NCBI GenBank assembly: GCA_907165275.2
Contig: OU015673.1
Location: 4,789,001-4,853,000, forward strand
Direction of reading: 5' to 3'
DNA from: Zygaena filipendulae
Taxonomy: Eukaryota > Arthropoda > Insecta > Lepidoptera > Zygaenidae
DNA length: 64,000 bases
Shown: piece by piece, positions 23,201 to 35,500 of the stretch
How positions within the stretch are numbered: the stretch's first letter is position 1
Layout: each line of letters opens with the position of its first letter
Notes under the pieces: model-generated
The model's input: the letters and a program-made list of their open reading frames with translations, nothing else
What the model was told of the DNA's origin: nothing
Database searches by the model: none
Position numbers and translations under genes: made by a program

Positions 23201-23460
23201 CACGTCAGACTCATAACACCCCGTCGTTTTTCATTTTTGCGTTGGGGATTATAAAAGAATTATTGTAATTCGACTTGACTGGAAGGAATCCACTCGCGGA
23301 TCCTGCACTCGCGAGATAAGTCCGCATTTGGACATGAATTAGCAGTTTGGTTAAATTTTTGCAATTTGTTATTAAAGGTATATATTTTTTATGTTCAACA
23401 AAGCATACAAATAAATAAACTTCTAGTTTGAGCAAATTAGGCCATATACTTTATGTGTAT

Positions 23461-23660
23461 ACTAGCCATTCCCCCGCAGTAATTTTGGAGTTCCCGCGGG
23501 GATTCCGGGATGAAAAGTACTACATGTCCTTCTCTGTGCCCCTGACAACGTGTATGCAAAATTTCATGATGATCGGTTGAGCCGTTGAGGCGCGAAAGTG
23601 TAACAAACAAACAAACAAAACCAACTAAAAAACTCACTTTCATTTTTATTACAGTAGGGA
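23461..23660 (-). mobile_element. Helitron-like element
   Basis: ACTAGCCATTCCCCCGCAGTAATTTTGG, TTCTCTGTGCCCCTGACAACG, AACAAACAAACAAAAC. The second half of the hairpin is absent. Confidence 0.7.
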
Positions 23661-23697
23661 TAACTTCAACTATAATATTATTGTAGGTACATACATA

Positions 23698-24142
23698 CAG
23701 GAATATTTTTTATTCAGTGTGCAAACTTTTAAAAATTAAACTTAAAGGAACTTTAATAAACATCTTTTTTATTTTGATAAGTCTTAGTACAAAAAAGTAA
23801 AGTTATCGTGAACGAAAGATGTATACTTTGCAATTGATTTATTGGCTACTGTATTCGCCGCCACTACCGCTGTACACGAAGCGCTCGTTCAGCTAGGTAT
23901 TTACGTGGGTTACAATGTACCGACAGCTGATCGAAGTTGTTCACCCCCGCTGCAACACCCCCGCGTACGCCGCACGGCGCGCCTGCCCATTGATATTATT
24001 ACAAATTGATAGTTTCCATATATTGACAATTTAAAGCAGGATAAAAAAATATTAAAAAAATATGAAAAAGTTTTGAACAAATAATGGAAATGTGTTCTGA
24101 ACCACCAAAATTTTTTTGCGCATTGCTTAAAAAATATTCTTG
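23698..24142. mobile_element. MITE with CAGGAATATTTTTTA termini, copy 1 (445 bp)
   Basis: Flanked by TA. The left CAGGAATATTTTTTA matches the complement of the right end (TAAAAAATATTCTTG). Same length and high similarity to 42012-42456. Confidence 0.85.
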
Positions 24143-24190
24143 TATATGAAATTTGAAAAAATTACTTAAAAGCCCACCTAGATTTAAATA

Positions 24191-24689
24191 CAGGGACAGG
24201 AAGCGCTTTCACTACCTGTATTTATGGCGGGATAATTGATGGGGTTGAATATTTTTATTAGATAAAACACGACCAACTGTATCATATGGAAAGCCTTTCG
24301 TAGGGTTTCCCTTTAAATAAGTTGTTAAATAATACAAATTACGTTACCTTTACAGAAACCATTTCTCATAGGGTAACCCTATCTCATAGGCTAACCGGCG
24401 GCGCACGGTCAAAGCTTTGACTCGGGAGTAGCTCGGCTGTCGGCTCTTGCGCCCCCGCCCAAAAACCCCAAAACTAGGGGCAAAAACCCCATCAATAAAG
24501 CGGAAAACAAAATACCCTTTCAATGATATGGTAAACGCTTAGCCTATTGTAAGGTTAGGGTTACCCTAAGGATACAGTTAACCTTTCACTAGATAAGCGT
24601 TTTACAGGATAACACAGACCTAAGGATAGCATATCGAAAGGATGACCAGTTAAATGGGCTTTCAAAATTAACCGCTAATCCGGTCCCTG
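24191..24689 (-). mobile_element. hAT-like MITE, copy B
   Basis: Termini CAGGGACAGGAAGCGC and complement of TAATCCGGTCCCTG. Flanks share TTAAAT, suggesting an eroded 8-bp duplication. No transposase. Confidence 0.75.
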
Positions 24690-25734
24690 CTTAAATGCCG
24701 CTGACATTATGTAATTCCAACAATATTTTATTTTGTATCTACATACGGTTCGAATTGTCATTTTTTGGAATCGGTTAAATATTGCGTACCTACATATAAA
24801 TCGTATACTTTTTAAAAACATTATCATAAGTCATAACTTAGGTATCTTTACAACTAAACCACAGTTTATGGTAGGTACACATGGATTTGTTCTGCTGTTC
24901 GTCATATAAAAAATATTTGTAAACAAAATTAGTTTTTTCCGACCCTTTTTTTAAACTCTAGGTATATAATTATCTTGAATAATAAAAAAAATAGATTATA
25001 TTTTAGTAATTAAATCAACTAGCGTAGCGCACGCGTCATAACTTTTTATCATCGAATGATTGAAAAGGAAACTTGCAAGACTTCGAAGCTTGCCGCGCGT
25101 CGCTATCGTCCTGCGTTGAGCGGGATCGTATGAAATCGAACAAATTGTGACATGTTTTCACGAGGAACCGGTAAAATAAAGGTTCCTAAAGGTTCCGATT
25201 TCGGTTTCGGTTCCGGTTCGGGTTCTAGTAACGGAACCGTTATTTTACCGGTATTTTACCGGTATTTTAGGACCTTTTTCAATCCCTGCATCGACTAGAC
25301 GTTCAACTAGTTGAGTTAAGTCGTTGTATCGACCGCGACAGAGGCCATTTCATTCAACTTCTCTACGAACGATGACGAAACGTCTGCGTCAACGGTAACT
25401 ACCGTTGACGTACACCATCCTCGTTCGTCGCGAAGCCGCCCAGACACGTCGATAGCAGACACTAGACAGCAGATATAATAAATATTTGTCCTAAATATTT
25501 GTCTAGCCCCTCTTGCCAGTAATAATAATATATCCAGTCCACTCAAGTAAAAGCTCTAACCAGTTCAATTAGGATTCAAATTTCGATCGATGATATTATT
25601 TCAATGGAATAATGTGCTTGTGTATGATATCTACTGTTAACCGACTACGTTCAAGCGTCACGCATAGTCAATGTTTTGCCCGTTGCCGTAAACTTCTTCA
25701 TTTAGTTGTCTTCGAACTGGTTACTTGACAAATT

Positions 25735-26065
25735 TTTTTTAGTCCGTCGTCTAGTCCGTCCGTCATTTAGTAGTAAATAATATCGGACACGTATTTTTTC
25801 TTTTTTTACGTAATCAAAAAATAACAGCGATACATTGAGTTGAAATTTGACGTGACGTGACGTCACAACCCGATGCAGTTTGTATGGGGCTTAAACTAAA
25901 TATTGACGTCACGAGTCCCCCACCCTAAACTTTAATACGCCCTAAACTTTTTTTTCATTAATTTGAAAAAGCAAAATCTACACACGTATTTTTGGCTTTT
26001 TCAAATTTCTATTATTTTTTATTTTCTGTCGGACTAATTAAAATTTTGATTTTCATACCCTGTAG
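25735..26065. mobile_element. TGACGTCA-bearing MITE, copy 1 (LST2-proximal)
   Basis: Ends with TTTTTTTTAGTCCGTC and its inverted counterpart (GTCGGACTAATTAAAATTTTGA). Inside are ACGTAATCAAAAAATAACAGCG and perfect TGACGTCA at 25858 and 25904. It ends about 450 bp before the LST2 start codon. Confidence 0.8.
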
Positions 26066-26269
26066 AATACCCGATTCTAATAGTCGGCTGAGTAACGGTC
26101 GCGAATTGCGTCGTCATCGTTTCGCCCGTCGCATTCGTTGCTCGTCGCACCCGTCACCCGTCTTCGAATTCTACTTATAGTCGACTGAATAACGGCGAAC
26201 AGTCCGTTCGTTGATCGTACGCCGTACGCGGAATGCGGATGGTTGATGTAACTAGTCCGTTCGTACAAC

Positions 26270-26515
26270 ACTCGCCGCTGCTATAGATTTGTCGTGCTGT
26301 GCGTGTTTACTGTTTTTGTCTGTGGAACGCACAGAGTACTTTTGTGGAACGGTGTTGCGCGTGGAAACATGTCTGCCGTTTGCGGTTGACGTAAATATTG
26401 GCGATTTTAATTTGTTTCTTTTGGATGGTGAATATTTGGTGCTACATCACTTTTGATTATGTGTGTAATTGTGCAGTGATTCGTTCATATGAGGCTGTTG
26501 TACAAAAGTGGTCCA
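26270..26515 (+). promoter_or_regulatory. LST2 promoter-proximal region and 5' UTR (ends approximate)
   Basis: This stretch between a MITE ending near 26,065 and the start codon has no recognised repeat. I see no clear TATA box and cannot place the transcription start. It contains short upstream ORFs: ATG at 26369 (six codons), ATG at 26459 (six codons), and ATG at 26425, which runs out of frame across the LST2 start. An in-frame ATG at 26489 would add nine residues; an in-frame TGA at 26477 limits extension beyond that. Confidence 0.5.
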
Positions 26516-26551
26516 ATGGAGTCGCTGAGGAAATGGTTCTACAAACCAAAG
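26516..26551 (+). CDS. LST2: LST2 coding exon 1 (12 codons)
   Basis: Encodes [12 protein letters not shown], matching the M-x-x-F/L-RKWL-x-KPK start of LST2 proteins. The donor GTATGA follows at 26552, phase 0. Too short to be found by ORF length; recognised from the protein family and from the phase-0 acceptor of exon 2. Kozak context is weak at -3 (C) with G at +4. Confidence 0.92.
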
Positions 26552-29500
26552 GTATGATAAAATTTTCTTGCTTCTCATCTTAGTTCTAAGTAGTGTGTCG
26601 CAATTGTATAAAATTAAAGAATTTACCAACATGTCTTCATAAATATAGTTGTTTTTATCAAATTATAAACGCAAAAAAGTGTTTCTCAATCTAAAATGTG
26701 CACTCGTCTTTGTTAGCACCTCTCCATGATTCAGCGACTGTTTCTCGATAGTTTCTAATCAAATTTTCCTAATAATTGTCATTGTCCTCGTTGGTTATAC
26801 TGTACCTACTTGTTTCACATCCTAATGTACCCCTAGTGTTGTTGTAAAACACTAAAATGAGGTGTAGCTCGCCTTACGTCATGTTATTGCTGTTTGATGG
26901 CACTTTGCAACTTTGTTGCAAAATTATAATATATAGGTAGGTTAGCTTTTCGACTGTTGTAGAGAACATGCAGTAGGAAAACCTTTTTGCAATTTGTTAT
27001 GATCAAAACTACATTGATTACAGTTACAATTTGACACTCAGCTTTACGGAGGAGTAATAATGTCTCAATGTTATGGGTGGGACATTGACAAATAGTGTGG
27101 GTTATCTGTGAGTCAATAAAATTGTGTTATCAGATTTGCATTATAAGACTTGAGATAATGAACCAATAATAATAATATGTAAACAATGTGATACCTATGT
27201 ATTACACATACAAAACTTACATGTCTTCACCTTCTTTTTTTGCAGATACACTTAATTTAAAATACTTAGTAAAATCTGTTGAAAATCTGCATAATTTGTA
27301 AGAAAGGAATATTCATAACTTCATGACAATATCATATTACATATTATATTTACATTTTAAAATTTAGTTTGGACAAAGAATACCTATATTGGTGAATGAA
27401 ATAAATAATTTTGTAAAATTCGTTGCACTGTCAAACTAATCATAATTATGTACTTAGGTTAGCAATTTATAACTTGTGATTACTTATGACAAAAATTAAA
27501 ATCTAATCAATCAATTATATCAACAGCTAATTACCTATTATTAGATACTAATGTGATAATATATTCTAACAATTTACTTATAGTTTAGAGTTAAACACAT
27601 TATTAGTACTCAAATTAACAATTCATAATTTAATAGTAGATATTTACTACAATAAACACTAGAAAGACATTAAAACTAATCTTGAACATGTATTTTGTTA
27701 AATTACCTAGATAATTAGTCAAAAGTGTAAGAGTTACAAATACAAAGATACAAAGTAATTCATATTATCTAAGCTAACATAATATTATTTCTACTTATTT
27801 TGTTTGTCTTGTAAAATACTTTATAAATATATTGTTTCCCGCGGTTACATCTGTCTTAATTTCAGAGTTCTTGAGGAAATTCCAGGGATAAAAAGTACCC
27901 TATGTCCTTCTCTGTACTCCTGACAATGTGTATGCAAAATTTCAGGATGATCAGTTGAGCCGTTCAGGAGTGAAAGTGTAACAGACAGACAGAGTTAATT
28001 TCACATTTATAATATCAGTGGGGATAGTATGATAACTCATGAGCTGAGGGTGTCCATAAATTGCATAATATTATGGCATCCACTATCACAATATCATACT
28101 AGCAGCTGAGCCCTGCTATTTTACCTGCGTGACTTTCGGAATTCCCACAGGCACTCCAAAGTAACCTAATTTACTACTATTATAATATTTATTTATAATA
28201 ATATTATCAGCTATTTATAATAATATCAGCTAATGTTATTTTAAGCTGTTTACACAGCGCACAGGCAGCAAAAGCTCTCAAAAGGAAAAAAAAACCCCGA
28301 TTTTGAAACATTATTCAATTTCTTCATTGGTGCTCCGCTCCTATTTCGTCTCAGCGTGTTGATAGCCTATAGCCTTCCTCAATAAATGGGCTATCTAACA
28401 CTGAAAGAATTTTTCAAATCGGATCAGTAGTTTGAGATTAGCGCCAGCAAGCAAGCCAGCAAACAAACTCTTCAGCTCTATAATATTAGTATAGATCACT
28501 GGAAGTGCGAAGCACGGGACCAGTCATTGTGGCAATCCTTGAGAGAGGCCTATGTCCAACAGTGGATATCTTTTGATGGAGATGATGATAATACACAATG
28601 TTATTACAAAGGTTAACAAAAACATTATTAATAAAAGGTTTGGATGTAAGGGGTAATCTCTAGAACTAAAAAAAAACGATTTAAACAAAATATTTCGCTA
28701 ATAACTAGATGGCTACAAGTTTAAAAATCATCTTTTAACTATGTCTATACTAATATTATACAGAGGTAAAGTTTGTGAATTTGTGAGGTTGCCAGGGGGA
28801 ATCTCTGGATCTGCTGAACAGATTTTGAAAATTCTTTTACCAGTAGTAAGCTACGTTATTTGTGTGAAACGTTACGTACGCTACGTTGAATTTCCGCGGG
28901 AACTCCGAAATAACCGCGGGTGAAACCGCAAGGAAACAGCTAGTAGTAAAATATTCTATTGATGTCATTTAATTTTAACCATTGACCGCTATTATGAGTA
29001 ATAATTTTCCACAAACATCAAGTATGCACTATATTACCCTTATTAATATTAATAGTTTAATTATTATCTTTATTATTATGACACGACGACTTGGATTGCT
29101 TAAATTCGCGTGCCAGTGCGTGTTACTTCGTAATAGTCGGTCCTTGTCTCGCACCGTCGCACTCCACAATGCGTCTCGCTCGCACGCTTTCACTTTTTAT
29201 CAACATGGCTTTCTCAATAGCGGGACGAAACACGAAATGTTTGAATACTTTATTTATATCAAATAATTACTAGCTGTCCCCCGCGGTTTCACCCGCAGCG
29301 ATTTCGGAGTTCCCACGGGAATTCCGGGATAAAAAGTACCCTACGTCCTTCTCTGTACCACTGACGACGTGTATGCAAAATTTAATGTTGATCCGTCCAG
29401 CCGTTCACGCGTGATGCCGTGACCAAGGGAAATAGGGATTTATTTTTATATTATGTTTTTATCAAATACTAGCTGTGCCCCGCGGTTTCACCCGCGGTAA

Positions 29501-32500
29501 TTTCGGAGTTCCCGCGGGAATTTCGGGATAAAAAGTACCCTATGTCCTTCTCTGTACCCCTGACAACGTGCATGCCAAATTTCATCCAAATCCGTTCAGC
29601 CGTTTTTGCGTGATTGAGTAACAAACATCCACACTTTCACATTTATAATATTAGTAGGATTTTGCTGATCCTTCGTTCTGCCAGATATCACGGACACGTG
29701 AAATCGAATGTGAGCAGTGTGTTCCTAACTTTATTATTATTATAAAGGTGAATACATGTTTGTTTTTTGTTTGTTTGTAACTCTTTCATGTAATTAATAA
29801 TTATGCATAAACGTTGTAGGGGTTATAGAAAAGCACATAATTATTTATTTATTTATACAGGAAACATACAGCTACAGAACAGATACATGATACATTCGCC
29901 AAAACAGTTTCACAAATAATAATTAATACATTAATACAATAATTAATACATTAATTAATTTATGGTACCTTTTATATCGAAAGTACTTACTGTTCTCGAG
30001 GGCGGAGGTATAGCAAATGGATTAACAAAATCTTTATTATATTATACATTTTATATTAACGCGAGCGAAACCGCTGACAAAAGGTAGTTAATATAAATAC
30101 TCGCCATATTTCGCATTATAAAAATGGCCGATGATGCGCTCATGAATAATTAATTAATTAACCAAAATTTTAAATGACTATTGCCAAATCCGTAAGATAA
30201 ATTGGTAAATAAGCAGTTTTTATGTGTGTTTATGTTGGGTATGTAGCTATATAGTAGATATGTCTCAATGTGTCTACAAACATAATATTATCGGGTATAA
30301 TCCTACTAAGATTATAAAATGTGAAAGTGTGGATGTTTGGATGTTTGTTACTCAATCACGCAAAAACGGCTGAACGGATTTGGATGAAATTTGGCATGCA
30401 TGTAGCCTTTGACATGGAAAAGAACATAGGCTACCCTTTATCCCGGAATTCCCGCGGGATCTCCGATAATATTCATAGATAAAACGCATTAAAATTTAGG
30501 AGTGGGAGGTCGCGACGCGACGTCATAACTAAGTATAAAGTGTACCTAATATAAGGTGTGACTTAGTCAGTGTATCGCCGTTATTTTTTAATTACGTTAA
30601 AAATGGAAAAATACCTTCCAATATTTTTTATTTACCTACAAGACGAACTAAAAATTCAAATTTAGTCATCATGCCCATTATAACTATACCTAAGTCCAAC
30701 TAAGGTGTTAAACGCAATAAATACTATACGTTTTATATTGTATGAGTCCTTTTCCACTCCAAGTTTTATGATAATAGGTACGGAAGGTTTTGTATAACCA
30801 ATGCCTACTCGGGTCGTGATAACAGCATAGCAGCCTTTAGATATCACATAACGTTGAGATAATTTTATCTAGAAATTTTACGACTTCACTTAAAAACAGC
30901 TTTTTGAACTAATCGCATTTTACTAATATAGTTAGTCAACTCGACTAATTCAATAAGAATTAAACCGGACAAACAGAAATAAAATGTTTATTTATTAGTG
31001 TATATTTAGCTATTTCGCCGGAGATTTCTTCAAATTGTCATGGTTATTTGCACTATTATAGAAAAAAAAAAACTACTTAAGTACATAGCAAAACTCATAC
31101 CTGATAATTATGATCATCAAAATGTGTATATATACAATATACATATAGGTACTGTATGTTTTTACGCGCATCATTCAATAAGGAATGCCGGGAATTGAAC
31201 CTGTTTTCACAATAATTTTATTGCTCTGGTGTATGTAAGTTAATAATTTAACAATGTCTAACTTGTAAGTCATTTTGTTATTAATGCCATTGCACTACCA
31301 AGTGTCATAGATCCGCAGGCAAAGAGCTAAGAAAGAGTGACAAACAGCAAATAAATTGTCTATAGTTTGCTTTCCCAAATTCGTAAGTCGTAACTTCTAT
31401 AGTAGGTACTTGTATAACCCGTTACTACCCGTTTCTATACCCATCCAATTTTTTTATGGGGATGCTTGGTCTCAATTCATTGGAGGTAAGAAGGGGATTC
31501 AGGGGCGGATCCAGGATTTGGTTGAGGGGGGGGCAGTTTGGTTGCACCATGAAATTTTTTGAATTAACAGGATAGACAAAAAAGTCCATTAATAAAATTT
31601 AAGTGCTTCATATTGAGAGCATCTGAATTGAGCTTATGTATGTATTATATTATCTGTGTGTATGTTTCGCGATTTTTTAACCGACTTCCAAAAAGGAGGA
31701 GGTTACGCATTCGGCTGTATGTTTTTTTTTTATATTACTCGAAGCTAAGGTTGGAAAGATTTCGAAAATTCATTTTTTGTTTGAAAGCGTATACTCCCAA
31801 TTAGGTCCTATTGCCACCAAGTGGGATCTGATGATGGGATCTTATGGTTTAAGAATCTTTATTATTCTCAAAAGATCTTGGGGAAATCGTGGGAACTCTT
31901 CAGAAATAATAGGCACACCTATAGCGATTTGGGTATATTTTATAGTAAATCGTTCATTTGCTTTCGGAAAGCAAAATTTGAAGAAGTGGAACTGATCATG
32001 AAGACCACAAGTGTTCATCGGAACTACTCAACAATAATACGTATTTCACGGGTTTCGATTGGATCGATTTAGAAAATTGATTTTGTTGTTTGAAAGGGTA
32101 TACTCCCAAGTTGGTCCCATTGTCACCAAATCGAGAACCTGATGATGGAATCATGGAGAAATCAAGAGAACTCTTCAAAAATTACAGACACACCTATAGC
32201 GATTTTTGTATTTTTATAGTAAATCGTTTATTTGCTTTTGGAAAGCAAAATTTGAAGAAGTGAAACTGATGATGAAGACCACAGATGGTCATCGGAACTA
32301 CTCAATAAAAGGTATTTCACGAGTTCCGATTCGTTAACTTTAATATGGTTCCTAAATAATTTATGCTCGTCACAATGTATATGGTAAAGTGGAAGAGACG
32401 TACCAGGAGAACTCCTTAACAATCAACGTCCCTGTCGTCCCGTCGGTAAAAGCAGTATTTTGTAAAAGGCGATGAGCAATTGACATTAGGCTATTGTAAC

Positions 32501-35500
32501 TTAGATAAATTACAAACGGACTCACTTGAAAGCAAGAAATAAACAGAATTTTAACAAAAAAATTAAAACCGACTTCCAACAACACAAAACTAAAAAGCTA
32601 AAAATAACAAAATATCGATTTTATCCAACAGACAAAAATACACGTAAGTTTATTTTTGGTAGTTATTACCAGTAGTTATTATACCAGTACCAGTAGTTAT
32701 TATTGGTTTATTCTACCACTTTACTACTATTATTATTTGAAGTCGGTGACAAGCCAAATATGGCGTAGGTACATGGGCTAAGTCCAGTCCCGCCACGAGT
32801 TCGTTGTGAGCTGAACAACCCAAGTGGGTAGACGTAAGCGGGCTTGGCACCGAATTTAAATCAAAAAGTGGTAGCACAAACCAACAACAGTATTACATGT
32901 ATTTTTGTCTGATGGATTAAGTCGGTATTTTGTTATTTTTAGCTTTTTAGTTTTATGTTTTTCATTTTAAAAAAAATGTGCTGTCGAAAACGATAGAGCT
33001 TAGGCGCTGTCTTCACGAGCGAGAGAATCGCGGCGATATTATCGTCGTGCCACGTATTTCTATCGAGAGAATCGCGGCGATAATATCGTCGTGTGGAGAC
33101 GGCTCCATAGAGAGGGTATAGAAATACGTGGCACGACGATAATATCGCCGCGATTCTCTCGCTCGTGAAGACAGCGCCTTAGGTATAGCGGTTTTTGAGT
33201 ACGATTCTCTGTAAAATCAAAGTTTTTTTAGTATTTCATTATTTTCAACTTGTACTTTCATGCATAAAATAATCTACATGGAAGCTACAACAGATAAAAG
33301 TAAAAAATGAAAAATTTACGTTCCAGCGAATCTGACCTGAATTAACAACTTTAAATTAAAATTTTGTAGGTTTGTATCTATAAAGTGATAGGAAAATAAT
33401 GGGAAGTGTTATGGTTAATAGCAATTTTTTTACTAAACTGAGGAAAAATACCATCAGAGGTGCACATGTGATGTGATAAAAACGTGTTTCGTGATCAGAA
33501 GAACAAAGAACTACCTAACTACCTGACGTAGCTTCACGACCGACATAAAGCAATCTGAAACTTTCTTTGAAGTAAGTCGGTGATTTGGGATCCCTCAGCA
33601 CTTTAAAGATGGTACAAAGAATATGTGTAGTGCGCCTGGCGAATATGTAAAGCACACACATTTTGCAGCCGCTCCAACTTATCGCGTTACTATGTCTAGT
33701 TGTTGTGTACGTATGCTGTAAATCTTTGTGTTGTGTCAAATAAAGTTTTTTCAATTTCAATTTTCAATTTCAATTACTCTTCTGTCAGATTCATACAGCA
33801 CACATCGGCGTAAACAAAAAGGAGAAGGATTACTCCTTGGATTAGTAAAATGAGAAGAAAATTTGGGAAATAACGCAGAAAACTCAGAGAAGTGAATAAT
33901 TTTCGTCCATATGACGAGATACGGAAAAATAGGTACTATTGAAACAAAAAGATGTTTTTGACCATAGAAGATTTTAAAATTTACAGTCAACAGAAGAAAA
34001 ATTTGATAAATTTTGGAAATTTGCCCAAATTTTTTTCCAAATCCGAATTCATCGCGCACCGCACGTGATAAAAGTCGCCGACTATTTTTTGAGCACAGAG
34101 GTACAATATGACGGGGAATAAAAATCGAAATTCTATTAATTCCATTTAGTTCGTCAGTTACATATAACATAATATAAATAAATAATATGGATAGATTTGC
34201 TTTGAACGTGGATAAAAGTAGAAGAGTTAGGTACCAACTAGTTTTGGGAAGTGAAATCACAATAGCTTACTTCCAAGTCTCAAGGATGTTGGATGAAGTA
34301 AAGAAAAGGGATAGAGAAACTACATATATAAGGATAATTGTAAAAACATATATACAGCCAAACACAGAAACTTCTCCTTTTAAATGAGAAATATACCATA
34401 CGGCACGTAGTTTTAAAACAGAAAATTTGTTTTAACGAGAAAGAATTGACAGATTTTGTGTTTGTTTTACAATAATAGATACAAACTTCCATAGGGGTTC
34501 GTTACGAACTAATAATTTATAGAGTTTTAAAAATGAATATATGTTCGTTCATTCAGGTTCATTCGTATATTTCTATTCAAATTACGATGAAACTTTGGTG
34601 AAAAGCCACAACCTTGCGAAGATTTTTCTAAGGTCTAATTAAAGTAGGTACCTATTTAGGTCTTCAGGGGGGGCAATTGCCCCCAGTGCCCCCCCCCTGG
34701 ATCCGCCCCTGAGGGGATTTATCCAGTTAGTCTTCGCGTTGAAGGTTTTACGAGATCGTTTCGATTGTCCTGGTCTTCTGGAGCTCTTTGGTCGGTTGTT
34801 CGTCCCCAACAACTTCCGACGCTACAGATCAAGCCGACAATGCGAGCTATTTGCATCCCCCTCTTGTCGAACAAGGGCACGATCCAACTCGCCAGTATGT
34901 CGCACCTTGACCGTACTAAATGCTCTCCTGAGGGCCCACCCTGGGTCTGATTTGTTTGCCGATGAGTGGATGGAACTCTTGTCTGTGTGTCTGAAGATGT
35001 GTGAGGAGTTGTATGCAAGGCCTACTAGTATTTGTTAACCATTGTAATTGGTCCTGTACCGTATGTGTTAACAATAAATAAATAAATAGAAGTTACGAAT
35101 TTGGGATGCTTAATTAGCAAAATTACGTAATCAAAATACTACATAGTTACATATAACATTTCTTATCTATCTACAGTGTATGGATATGTCACGTTCACAT
35201 GACGCCACTGACGAACTGATAAATAAATAAGTACGTAACATACAGCTGTTTATTACCACATAGCACAACATTGTTGAATAATCTTATGAGTAGCCGCCGT
35301 TGTGACTAGCCGCTCTCCGCGATTCCACTCGCATACATTTTTTAGGGATTAAAATACCCTACGTCCTATTGCGGGACCTAGGTCCAATAGCTAAATAACG
35401 TTCAGCCGTTAGGGTAAATGAAGTCAATAGGCTAGGATTTACATTTCATTGGCAACTTGTAATCACACGATCTTGGTGGCCATTTTATAAGGCGATTACC

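Noticed and set aside
33757..34260. 167-codon minus-strand frame in the hAT-like element
   Set aside because: No zinc finger, catalytic or dimerisation motif of hAT transposases that I can see; AT-rich with hydrophobic runs, so probably chance.
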